Notes under the pieces: generated by a model
Told to the model about the DNA's origin: nothing
Database searches by the model: none
What the model saw: the letters and a program-made list of their open reading frames with translations, nothing else
Shown: one piece after another, positions 33,050-40,863 of the stretch
Numbering within the stretch: position 1 is the first letter of the stretch
How the letters are laid out: each line of letters begins with the position of its first letter
Assembly (NCBI GenBank): GCA_964550375.1
Contig: CAZJYX010000004.1
Span: 62,001 to 126,000 of the forward strand
Length of the DNA stretch: 64,000 nt
From: JAAYXS01 sp964550375
Lineage (GTDB): Bacteria; Planctomycetota; Phycisphaerae; UBA1845; Fen-1342
Reading direction: 5' to 3'
Position numbers and translations under genes: made by a program

Positions 33050-33553
33050 TTAGAGCCAATCGCGCACGGGCCGCACGTGCCGGGCGAACTCGGCCGTCGG
33101 CATGTTGATCGTGCCCCATTTGGGCGAACGCAACCGCGCGTGCAGGCCGTACGTCTCCAAAGGCACCGCCGCGAAGACGTAGAGCTGCCCGTTGTGTACG
33201 TGCGTTACCTCGGCGGGCGGCTCCGCGCCGGGCGGCAGCCAATAGGCAAACACCAGCAAGGCCGCAAACCCCACGCCGAAGACTTCCGACCACTGCCCCA
33301 GCGCCTCCCGGTCGTCCTCGGTGATCCAGTTTTCCCAGGCCGGCTTGCCGCCGCGCTTGCGCGGCACCCAGCGGCGGCCCTTGATGTCCACGAGCCAGTT
33401 GGTCTGAGAGGCCGAGTAGACTATGAAGTCGAAGCTCTTGAGCTTGGCGTCGCGGAAGGTGGCTTTCTTGCCCTCATCGACGGCGACATAGGGAATCTGG
33501 TGCGCCTGGAGGTAGTGCTCGAAGGCCACCTCATAGTGCACATGGTCCTTCAC
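33050..33553 (-). CDS. HYExAFE family protein
   Basis: A 167-aa protein whose N-terminus carries HYEVAFEHYLQ, the motif that names the HYExAFE family, known to me from Planctomycetota genomes. A GTG start at 33553 is preferred since GGGAGG lies six bases upstream; the reading frame continues further upstream without a comparable site. The segment FDFIVYSASQTNWLVDIKG, with an Asp followed by a D-x-K, looks like a PD-(D/E)xK-type nuclease core, with the acidic EVAFE helix at the front. That is an inference from pattern, not a demonstrated activity. It is followed by the GT39-type gene 25 bp downstream. Confidence 0.75.
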   Translation of the reverse strand: MKDHVHYEVAFEHYLQAHQIPYVAVDEGKKATFRDAKLKSFDFIVYSASQTNWLVDIKGRRWVPRKRGGKPAWENWITEDDREALGQWSEVFGVGFAALLVFAYWLPPGAEPPAEVTHVHNGQLYVFAAVPLETYGLHARLRSPKWGTINMPTAEFARHVRPVRDWL

Positions 33554-33608
33554 CAACGACCTCCCGACCGCTCGGCAGCCCGTTGCGGAACAGCCCTCGG
33601 GCCGCCGT

Positions 33609-34574
33609 TCAGGCGACCGGATTGGGCGGCTCCCGGCCTGCCAGCACGGCCAGCACATTCTCCGCCGTCATCTGCGACATGCGCTGCCGCGTTGCCGTGG
33701 TGGCACTGCCCAGGTGCGGCAGCAGCACAACGCTGGGCAGCTCCGTCAACCCGGGCGACAGTTGCGGCTCCTTCTCATAAACATCGAAGCCGGCGGCCGC
33801 AATGCGCCCCGCGCGGAGCGCCTGCACCAGCGCCGCCTCGTCCACGATCGGGCCGCGGGCCGTGTTGATCAGGATGGCCGTCGGCTTCATGGCCGCGAGC
33901 TGGGCGGCACCGATCAGATGGCGATGCTCGGGCGCCATGGGAATATGCAGCGAGAGCACGTCTGATTCGGCGAGCAGCTCTTCCAGTTCGACCCGTTTCG
34001 CGCCGGTCGCGCGCTCCAGGTCCGCGCTCGATTGTTGATCTACGTACAGAATGCGCATCCCGAAACCAACGGCCCGGCGTGCCACGGCACTGCCGATCCG
34101 GCCGGCCCCGAGCAATCCCAAGGTGCTGCCGGCCAGTTGCAGACCCAGCAGCTGCGTCGGCGCCCAGCCCCGCCACTGCCCGTCGCGCACCAGCCGGTCG
34201 CCCGCCACCACGTGCCGCGCCGCCGCCAGGATCAGCGTCCAAGCCAAATCGGCCGTGGCGTCAGTCAACACTCCGGGCGTATTGGTCACGCGGACGCCGC
34301 GCTCCCGGCACGCCGCCAGATCGACGTTGTCGTAGCCGACGGCGAAATTCGCGACCACCTTGAGCTGCGGGCCGGCCGCGTCGAGCGCCTCCGCATCGAC
34401 CCGGTCGCTGAGCATCGTGATCGCGCCTGCGACGCCGCCCAGCCGCCGCAGGAATTCCTCGCGCGTCGGCGGCTCAACCTGGTCAAGCTGGTCAACCGTG
34501 CAACCCGCTGCGCGCAGCAGCTCAACGCCGGGCGGCGGCGTGCGCCGCGTAATAAGAACACGCTGTTCCGACAT
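33609..34574 (-). CDS. D-2-hydroxyacid dehydrogenase (glyoxylate/hydroxypyruvate reductase type)
   Basis: A 321-aa NAD(P)-dependent D-2-hydroxyacid dehydrogenase. It has the Rossmann motif GLLGAGRIGSAVARR, a catalytic Arg in NTARGPIVDE, a Glu in YEKEPQ, and the catalytic His in LLPHLGSAT. The sequence VANFAVGYDNVDLAACRERG near the front is typical of the glycerate/glyoxylate reductase branch, so hydroxypyruvate or glyoxylate is the likely substrate; phosphoglycerate dehydrogenase is less likely because there is no ACT domain. The ATG at 34574 opens with MSEQRVLITRR, the family N-terminus. It lies 55 bp upstream of the HYExAFE gene. Confidence 0.92.
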   Translation of the reverse strand: MSEQRVLITRRTPPPGVELLRAAGCTVDQLDQVEPPTREEFLRRLGGVAGAITMLSDRVDAEALDAAGPQLKVVANFAVGYDNVDLAACRERGVRVTNTPGVLTDATADLAWTLILAAARHVVAGDRLVRDGQWRGWAPTQLLGLQLAGSTLGLLGAGRIGSAVARRAVGFGMRILYVDQQSSADLERATGAKRVELEELLAESDVLSLHIPMAPEHRHLIGAAQLAAMKPTAILINTARGPIVDEAALVQALRAGRIAAAGFDVYEKEPQLSPGLTELPSVVLLPHLGSATTATRQRMSQMTAENVLAVLAGREPPNPVA

Positions 34575-34690
34575 ACGGCTCCCCTTCAAAGCACCACGAA
34601 CTCGCCCACTCGATATGCCTAATACTATGGACCACGACGGCTGGCAAGTCAGCCTGCCCCCGAAGCCCGGTCCAACCGCCGGCGCACGAC

Positions 34691-34722
34691 GCGGGGCGGC
34701 CGGTACGACCCGACCGCCCCGC
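34691..34722. terminator. GC-rich hairpin downstream of the 185-aa lipoprotein gene
   Basis: The arms 34691-34703 and 34710-34722 pair over 13 positions with one mismatch and a 6-nt loop, 36 bp past the lipoprotein stop on the minus strand. No U-run follows. A second small hairpin (34737-34742 with 34747-34752) lies closer to the stop. It probably separates the lipoprotein gene from the dehydrogenase gene. Confidence 0.4.
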
Positions 34723-34757
34723 ACGTTGTTGTCAAACGGCGGCTGTCCGCCGTGGCG

Positions 34758-35315
34758 CTACTTGGTCTTGAAGTATATCTGGATCGTCTCGCTCTTGTCG
34801 GCGCTGATCGTGAAGACCAGCAGGTATTCCATGCCGGGCGTGAAATCGACGCCGGCGACCTCCTTGTCGTGCTTGTCGAGAATGTGGAACTGCGGTCCCA
34901 GCGCGCCCAGGTCATACTCGACACCGGGCTTCATATTCTGCTCCGGGTCATTAATGGCGCGCGGGTGGATCTTGTAGTCGGCCATATCGGAGAAGTCCGC
35001 CTCGAACTTCTGGTGGATCTGCATCGAAACGTGCTTGATGAAGCCGAACTTCTTGGGCTCGATGATCTCGTACTTGAAGACCGGCGCGCCGCTGACCTCG
35101 TTCTTGATCTTGAACGCCGCGTAGCCGGTGAAGCCCTTCTTCAGCGAGCTCTGCTTGGCCTGCTCGCCATCGAGATATACGCGCAGGTTGGTGTCCTTGC
35201 GGGCCAGGTTGCGGCCGATGCTGAAGCTGGTGCTGCCCGCGCTCGAGGCGCTGCAGCCGACCATAAGCAGGATGCTCGCACACAGTGCCCCGCCCATTAT
35301 CAGATACTTGTACAT
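34758..35315 (-). CDS. Lys-rich lipoprotein of unknown function
   Basis: A 185-aa predicted lipoprotein with signal MYKYLIMGGALCASILLMVGC and Cys at residue 21; GGGAGT precedes the ATG. The mature protein is rich in Lys, unusual for this GC-rich genome, and looks like a beta-sandwich (VFKYEIIEPKKFGF, EYLLVFTISADKSETIQIYF). I recognise no family; some YcfL-type lipoproteins have a comparable size and fold, but the resemblance is weak. Neighbours are a 2-hydroxyacid dehydrogenase downstream and an alternative GlmU upstream on the same strand, with gaps of 183 bp and 138 bp, so it is probably transcribed alone. Confidence 0.65.
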   Translation of the reverse strand: MYKYLIMGGALCASILLMVGCSASSAGSTSFSIGRNLARKDTNLRVYLDGEQAKQSSLKKGFTGYAAFKIKNEVSGAPVFKYEIIEPKKFGFIKHVSMQIHQKFEADFSDMADYKIHPRAINDPEQNMKPGVEYDLGALGPQFHILDKHDKEVAGVDFTPGMEYLLVFTISADKSETIQIYFKTK

Positions 35316-35453
35316 GGCACTCCCTTCTTGCTGACAGAACCTGACAGCCATGGCGGATCCGCTCCTTGGAACCGCCGCCGGCCGGCTACAAGCAGGCCGG
35401 CGCGCGACAGTGTAACCACTCGAAGCCGCCCGGCAAGGCCCACCGACCCACGC

Positions 35454-36707
35454 CTACGCCCAGCCGGCCGCCTCCACGTCGCGGGCCAGCTCCGCCACCT
35501 GCCGCAGCAGCGTGACCTGCGCATCGCTCAGATGCACGTCCCTGCGGGCCATCACGATCTGGGCAATGTGTACCGCTTTGTCAACGCGGCAGGTCGTCAG
35601 GCCCGCATCAGTCAACCACGCGAAGCTCGGCACGAACCTCGGCACCGCCGCCTGCGTGAACACGTTGGCCGCCACGCCCAGCACGCCGCCGGTCGGCAGA
35701 ATCGTGCCGATGCCCGTCTTGGTGTGGTCGCCGATGATCGCGCCAATGAAGTGTTGGCCCGACTCAACCCCGACGCCGTTCACATAGACCCGTACCGTGC
35801 CATACGTATTCTTCAGGTCCGACGTGACCGTATCAGCCCCCAGATTCACCCACTCGGCCACGTAGCTGTGCCCCAGGAAGCCGTCATGCTGCTTGTTGCT
35901 GTACCCCTGCATGATGCTGTCCTCGACCTCGCCGCCCACTTTGCAGACCGGCCCGATCGCCGTGTTCTCGCGAATCACCGCGCCCGGCCGAATCAGCGTA
36001 CCCGGACCGATGTAGCACGGCCCGACCAGGACCGCGTTCGGCTGGACGCACGCGTCCCGGTCGATGTGGATCGGCCCCTCCTCGGCGTCCAGCACCACGC
36101 CTGGCTTGACCCGGGCCCCGGGCGCAACGTAAATCTCCCGCTCGTTCAGCAGATGCGCACCAGGATAAACCCGCCCCCCCTGCTCCCCGCCAAAGCGGCA
36201 CTGCCGTAGCAACTCGTTCCGGTTAGCCAGCACTAGGTCCCAGGGATAGCTGACCAGGCAGATCGGATCGGGGGCATGCTCCGGCCGAAAGCCGCGCGCG
36301 TGCAGCCAGTTCTGCAGAGCGTCCTCGTCCAGGAACAGCTCCGGCGTCAGCAGGTCAACGTCCTCCCGCCGGACGCTCACCGCCACCAGCGTGCCACCCT
36401 GCAGCCAGGCCGTGCCGACCTCCGGCGGCCGCACGTCGGCCGTGACCATCGCCCGCGCGTTCACGAGGCACCAGTCGGCCCCTGGCGCCGGCGCGTCCAG
36501 CGTCAGCCGCTCCGCCACCGTCTCCCGCAGCAGCTCGCGCAGCCACAGGCGCGCCACGCGCCCCCCCAGGTGGGCGCGCACCTTGTCAATCAGCCGGTCC
36601 AGGCCGCAGCGCAGCTCGCACGCCGGCCGCAGCCAGGTCAGCGGCAGCAAGTCCCGGTAGCCACGATCCTCGAACAAGCCGATGTTCATTCCTGTCACCA
36701 CCGCCAT
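35454..36707 (-). CDS. GlmU-like sugar nucleotidyltransferase/acetyltransferase (alternative bacterial type)
   Basis: A 417-aa protein resembling the alternative GlmU family described in Bacteroidetes and other groups. The N-terminus reads MNIGLFEDRGYRDLLPLTW, then LRPACELRCGL; this is the form the family uses in place of the usual L-x-x-G-x-G-T-x-M. From about residue 190 a left-handed beta-helix is formed by hexapeptide repeats (IHIDRDACVQPNAVLVG, then IGPGTLIRPGAVIRENT, then IGPVCKVGGEVEDSI), followed by SNKQHDGFLGHSYVAEW. The known activity is UDP-GlcNAc synthesis, feeding peptidoglycan and LPS. ATGs at 36707 and 36689 are both possible; neither has a strong binding site. The next genes on the other strand make polyprenyl-linked sugars. 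Confidence 0.8.
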   Translation of the reverse strand: MAVVTGMNIGLFEDRGYRDLLPLTWLRPACELRCGLDRLIDKVRAHLGGRVARLWLRELLRETVAERLTLDAPAPGADWCLVNARAMVTADVRPPEVGTAWLQGGTLVAVSVRREDVDLLTPELFLDEDALQNWLHARGFRPEHAPDPICLVSYPWDLVLANRNELLRQCRFGGEQGGRVYPGAHLLNEREIYVAPGARVKPGVVLDAEEGPIHIDRDACVQPNAVLVGPCYIGPGTLIRPGAVIRENTAIGPVCKVGGEVEDSIMQGYSNKQHDGFLGHSYVAEWVNLGADTVTSDLKNTYGTVRVYVNGVGVESGQHFIGAIIGDHTKTGIGTILPTGGVLGVAANVFTQAAVPRFVPSFAWLTDAGLTTCRVDKAVHIAQIVMARRDVHLSDAQVTLLRQVAELARDVEAAGWA

Positions 36708-36800
36708 CCCGCACCAAGCCCTGTTCGCGGCGCCCGCCGAGCCACATCCGCCGATCCGCCGCGGTCGCTCGCATCGTAACCAGACGGTAAACTCTTGGCG

Positions 36801-37379
36801 ATGGCCAGAGCCCGTGTTGCCATGCCGGTCAAGCTGCTCGCCGGATTACTCAGCGGTGATACCGACCTGCTGGCGCGCGCCCGGCAACTGCTCAGCCGCG
36901 AGTTCGGGCCGGTCGATCTGGCCAGTGACATCTGGCCATTCACCCATACGGATTACTACACCGCCGAGATGGGCCCGCACCTGCAACGCTGCTTCCTCAG
37001 CTTCGAGCGACTGATGGCCCCGGCGCGCCTGCCCGAAATCAAACTCTGCACCAACGCGCTCGAGCAACGGCTGGCCGATGAATGCCTCGCGCCGGAGTGC
37101 GCTCGCCCCGTGAACATCGACCCCGGCTACCTCGACCTCGCCAAGCTCATCCTGGCCACCACCAAGGACCACGGCCACCGCGTCTACCTCGACCAGGGCA
37201 TCTACGCCGAAGTGACGCTCCGCTATGCCGGCGGCGCCTGGCAACCCTGGCCCTGGACCTACCCCGACTATCGGCAGCCGGAGTACCACGCCTTCTTCGA
37301 CCGCGTGCGCAGCGCCTACCGCGCCCAGCGCCAAGCCCTGCCGCAGTGGCCCGCGCCGGCCGACGGAGACCACGCATGA
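36801..37379 (+). CDS. DUF4416 family protein
   Basis: A 192-aa soluble protein resembling the DUF4416 family, whose function is unknown to me. Visible landmarks are VKLLAGLLSGDTDLL near the start, the FTHTDYYTAEMG segment, RPVNIDPGYLDLAKLILAT in the middle, and YLDQGIYAEVTLRY plus WPWTYPDYRQPEYHAFF near the end, a block rich in aromatics. The ATG at 36801 follows an in-frame TTG at 36795 and has no clear binding site. Its stop overlaps the wecA-type gene by four bases (ATGA), so it belongs to the same operon as two genes for polyprenyl-linked glycan assembly. Confidence 0.75.
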   Translation: MARARVAMPVKLLAGLLSGDTDLLARARQLLSREFGPVDLASDIWPFTHTDYYTAEMGPHLQRCFLSFERLMAPARLPEIKLCTNALEQRLADECLAPECARPVNIDPGYLDLAKLILATTKDHGHRVYLDQGIYAEVTLRYAGGAWQPWPWTYPDYRQPEYHAFFDRVRSAYRAQRQALPQWPAPADGDHA

Positions 37380-38479
37380 GCCGCGCCGCCCTCATCGGCC
37401 TGCTGGTGGCCACCGGCTGCGCCGCGCTGCTGCTCTCCCTGATCGCGACTAGGCTGGTAACGAACCTGGCCCGGCGCATCGGCTTCGTCGATCGGCCGGG
37501 CGGCCACAAGTCGCACCGCGAACCGGTGCCCTACGGCGGCGGCATCGCGATCTTCCTGGCCGCCGGCCTGCCCGTCATAGCCGCCGTCCTGCTGGTCAAG
37601 CTCGTGCCGGCAAGCTGGTTCGCCGCGACCTTCGGCGACGAATTGCTGCCGTACCTGGGCGGCCTGCGCGCGCGCGCGGGCCAGGCGCTGGTCATCCTGG
37701 CGGGGGCGGCCGTGCTGCACGTGCTCGGCCTGATCGACGACTGGCGCGCCCTGGGCGCCTGGCCCAAGCTAATCGTGATTGTCGCCGTCGCGCTGCTGGC
37801 CGCCGGCGTGGGCGGCGTCCGCATCGGCGAGATGTGGGGCACCGCAGTTTCGCTTGCCCTCACAGTCGCCTGGTTCATCGTCATCGTCAACGCCTTCAAC
37901 TTCCTCGACAACATGGACGGGCTCAGCGCGGGCGTGGCCGGAGTCTGCCTGGCATTCTTCGCCATTTGCGGGCTGATGGCCGGCCAGGTCTTTGTGCCGG
38001 CGCTGGCGTGCGTGTTCCTGGGAGCCATCGGCGGCTTCTGGGTCTACAACTTCCCGCCCGCACGAATCTTCATGGGCGACGCCGGCAGCTTGGTGGTCGG
38101 CTACCTGCTGGCCGTCGTGTCGGTGATGACCACGTACTACGAGAGCGCCGTGGGCGCGCCGCCGTACGCTCTGGCAATGCCGCTCGTAATCCTGGCCATA
38201 CCGCTGTACGACTTCGTGACGGTGGTCGGCATCCGCATTGCCGCGGGGCGCAGCCCGTTGAAGGGCGACCAGCGGCACTTCTCGCATCGGCTCGTGGACC
38301 ACGGCCTGAGCCGCCGCTTCGCCGTCATGACGATCTACCTGGCTACTGCCACGACCGGCCTGGCGGCAACGCTCCTGCCCGCCGCCGACCTGCGTCAGAC
38401 CATCACGATCGGGGTGCTGGTTCTGATGGTGCTGGCGATCGTGGCCATCCTCGAATCCCCGCCACGCAGGGAGGCATGA
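37376..38479 (+). CDS. Undecaprenyl-phosphate sugar-1-phosphate transferase (WecA/TagO type)
   Basis: A 367-aa integral membrane protein of the MraY/WecA family. It transfers a sugar-1-phosphate, probably GlcNAc-1-phosphate, to undecaprenyl phosphate at the inner membrane to start O-antigen or related glycan assembly. About 10-11 helices are expected. Conserved loops are visible: RPGGHKSHREPVPYGGG, GLIDDWRALG, NFLDNMDGLSAG, FMGDAGSLVVGY and the cytosolic DQRHFSHRLVDHGLS. The family pattern favours WecA over MraY because the UDP-MurNAc-pentapeptide signatures are absent. It starts in an ATGA overlap with the DUF4416 gene and ends in another ATGA overlap with the O-antigen ligase gene. Confidence 0.9.
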   Translation: MSRAALIGLLVATGCAALLLSLIATRLVTNLARRIGFVDRPGGHKSHREPVPYGGGIAIFLAAGLPVIAAVLLVKLVPASWFAATFGDELLPYLGGLRARAGQALVILAGAAVLHVLGLIDDWRALGAWPKLIVIVAVALLAAGVGGVRIGEMWGTAVSLALTVAWFIVIVNAFNFLDNMDGLSAGVAGVCLAFFAICGLMAGQVFVPALACVFLGAIGGFWVYNFPPARIFMGDAGSLVVGYLLAVVSVMTTYYESAVGAPPYALAMPLVILAIPLYDFVTVVGIRIAAGRSPLKGDQRHFSHRLVDHGLSRRFAVMTIYLATATTGLAATLLPAADLRQTITIGVLVLMVLAIVAILESPPRREA

Positions 38480-40803
38480 CCCAGCCGAACAGCCACACCA
38501 CCGCGACCCAACCCGTCACGGCGCAGCCCGGCGCGCTCGTTGAGAACACCCTGTTCTTCATTCTGGCGGCCGTGCTCTGCGCACGCCTGCTGCTGGCGGA
38601 GACCTTCGAACGGCTGGACCTGTGGTTCCTGCCGGCCAGCACCGGCGCCACGCCGGCCACCACCATCTGGCTGGACGCGCTGACTCTGACGATGGCGGCC
38701 GCCGTTCTGGCCCGCCGCTGGACCCAGTGGCGGCGCGCCGGCTGGCCTTTGTGGGGCCTCGCCGTGCTGGCGCTGGCCGTGGCCGCTTCGGTCTGGGGCG
38801 CGGCTGACAAGCGTTTGGCGCTGAATGCCGGCTTCAGCCTGCTGATAAGCGTCCTGGCGGGCGTCGCCCTGGCTCAGGTCATGCGCGCCGCCTGGATGCC
38901 CCGACTCCTGCTGGCAATGCTCCTGGCCACCGGCGCCGCCACGGCCGTCAAATGCGTGATCTGGAAGGCATACGAACACGGCATGACCGTCGAGTATTGG
39001 CAGGAGCAACAGCAGGGCCTGGCGGACCACCCCCAAGCGGACTCGCCCATCGTCATCAACTTCGAACGCCGCCTGATGAGCGGCGAAGCGGCCGGCTATC
39101 AATCTAACCCGAATGTCACCGGCTCCTTCCTGGCCATGTGGCTGCTCGTCACCATCGGACTACTCGCCGCCTGGCTGGGCGCCTGGCGGCAGGCGCCGCC
39201 CGGGGAGGGCCCGGCCGCGCTGGTCGTCTGCGCCGCGCTCGGCGTTGGGCTGGGCGTAGCCCTGTGGCTGACCGGCAGCGCCGGCGCCTTCGCTAGCGCC
39301 ATCGCCGGCCTCGCCGTCCTGCTGGTGTTGCGCGCCGCACACCGCTGGATCGCGCCGCGCCCCGGCCGCGCGACGGCCATCTTGGCTGCCCTCTACTTGC
39401 TCGCGATCGGCGCCGCGGCAGCCTATGGCGTCAGCCGCGGCACGCTGCCCCATCCGTCCATGGCCTTTCGCTGGCACTACTGGTCAACCGCACCGTACGT
39501 CCTCGCCGAAGCACCGCTGACCGGCGTCGGCCGGCTGAACTTCGGCGACGCCTACCTGCGACACAAACCGCCCGAGGCTACCGAAGAAGTGCGCGACCCC
39601 CACAATCTCTGGCTGTCGCTGCTGGTCGAGCTGGGGCCGCTGGGATTGCTGGCCGGCGTCCTTCTCGCGGGCGGCGCCATGCGAGCGGCGCTGCGCGGGC
39701 TCGGCGCAGGTCAGCCCGCCGTTGGCAATGACGCGGCACACCTGTCGCGCCGCCAGATCGCGGCCGCCGCGCTGTGCGTGCCGCTGCTGCACTTCGTGTT
39801 CACGCAGCCCGTCGCCAGTGGGGGCGTCGTCTTCCTGTGGGCGGTCGAGTTCGCGGCCGTCTGGGTCGTGTCGTTGCTGTTCATTACCTGGTTGCTGTCG
39901 CTGCTGCCGGCCGCACCCGCCGCCCGCCACTGGCTGACCGCCGCACTGGCAGCCGCACTGGCGGCGGCGCTGATCCACGGCTTGATCGACTTCGCCCTGC
40001 TGACGCCCGGCGGCCTGGGCCTCTTCGTCGCCCTGGTCGTCTGTGCCGTGCGGCTCACGCGTCCGGCCCCGACCCCCGCCGAGCCGTCCGTCACCATCGC
40101 CCCGGCCGTAGTAGCGATGCTCGTCGTGACCACGCATCTCGCCGCTGTCACCGTGCCCGCCATGCGCACCGAACATCGGCTGCTGCAACTGCGGCTGGCC
40201 GCGCACCTGGCAGGCCAGGCGCTGCCGATCGGCGCCGCCTGCGAGCGCGGTGACCGACTTCTGACCGGCGATCCGCTGGACCCGGACGCGGCGCACAGCG
40301 CCGCGGAGACCCTGCTACAGCTCGGCACCCACACCAGCCTGCCCCCCGATGACCGCGTCGAAGTCCTCACGCACGCCGCCCGCTTCGCCGAAGTGGCCAT
40401 GACCCGCGCCGCGCGTTCCAGGACCGCGGCGCTCCAGGCGCGCATTGCCGAGCAGTTGGAGGACGCCTGCTTGCAGGCGGCTCGGCCGGACGAGGCCGCC
40501 GCCGCCATCGGCGCCGCGGCTCGGCACTGGCAACAGGCTGTCGCGCTGTATCCGACCAACCCGCGCACACGCATCGCCGCCGGCCGCGCGTGGTTTCACT
40601 GGTGGCGGGAGACCAACGATCCCGCCGCCGCGCACCAGGCCGGCGCGCATCTTGCCACCGCCCTGGCCATCGACGCCACCCGCCAACCGGAAGAAGTCCT
40701 GCGCCTGCGCCCCGCGGAGCTGGCCGAGATCCGGCACCTTATGCGGCAGCTTCCGGCCGCAAGCGCCGACCAGGCAACAGCCCCCGCCGGCACGAATCCC
40801 TGA
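38476..40803 (+). CDS. O-antigen ligase family protein (WaaL/Wzy-like)
   Basis: A 775-aa membrane protein. The first 540 residues hold about 12 hydrophobic helices and the Wzy_C/WaaL-type periplasmic loop with HNLWLSLLVELGPLGLL (the family's H-N-x-x-x near the end of the loop). The protein presumably ligates an undecaprenyl-linked glycan to lipid A-core or another acceptor, or polymerises it; the two roles cannot be told apart by sequence. The last 220 residues form a helical, TPR-like tail with ARHWQQAVALYPTNPRTRIA. GGAGG lies before the ATG, which overlaps the preceding stop (ATGA). The pairing with a WecA-type gene supports an envelope glycan role. Confidence 0.82.
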   Translation: MTQPNSHTTATQPVTAQPGALVENTLFFILAAVLCARLLLAETFERLDLWFLPASTGATPATTIWLDALTLTMAAAVLARRWTQWRRAGWPLWGLAVLALAVAASVWGAADKRLALNAGFSLLISVLAGVALAQVMRAAWMPRLLLAMLLATGAATAVKCVIWKAYEHGMTVEYWQEQQQGLADHPQADSPIVINFERRLMSGEAAGYQSNPNVTGSFLAMWLLVTIGLLAAWLGAWRQAPPGEGPAALVVCAALGVGLGVALWLTGSAGAFASAIAGLAVLLVLRAAHRWIAPRPGRATAILAALYLLAIGAAAAYGVSRGTLPHPSMAFRWHYWSTAPYVLAEAPLTGVGRLNFGDAYLRHKPPEATEEVRDPHNLWLSLLVELGPLGLLAGVLLAGGAMRAALRGLGAGQPAVGNDAAHLSRRQIAAAALCVPLLHFVFTQPVASGGVVFLWAVEFAAVWVVSLLFITWLLSLLPAAPAARHWLTAALAAALAAALIHGLIDFALLTPGGLGLFVALVVCAVRLTRPAPTPAEPSVTIAPAVVAMLVVTTHLAAVTVPAMRTEHRLLQLRLAAHLAGQALPIGAACERGDRLLTGDPLDPDAAHSAAETLLQLGTHTSLPPDDRVEVLTHAARFAEVAMTRAARSRTAALQARIAEQLEDACLQAARPDEAAAAIGAAARHWQQAVALYPTNPRTRIAAGRAWFHWWRETNDPAAAHQAGAHLATALAIDATRQPEEVLRLRPAELAEIRHLMRQLPAASADQATAPAGTNP

Positions 40804-40863
40804 GTGACCGCGCCACGCGGCCCCGCACAACTACCGTTAGGTCGAATCCGCCGACTTAGCACG

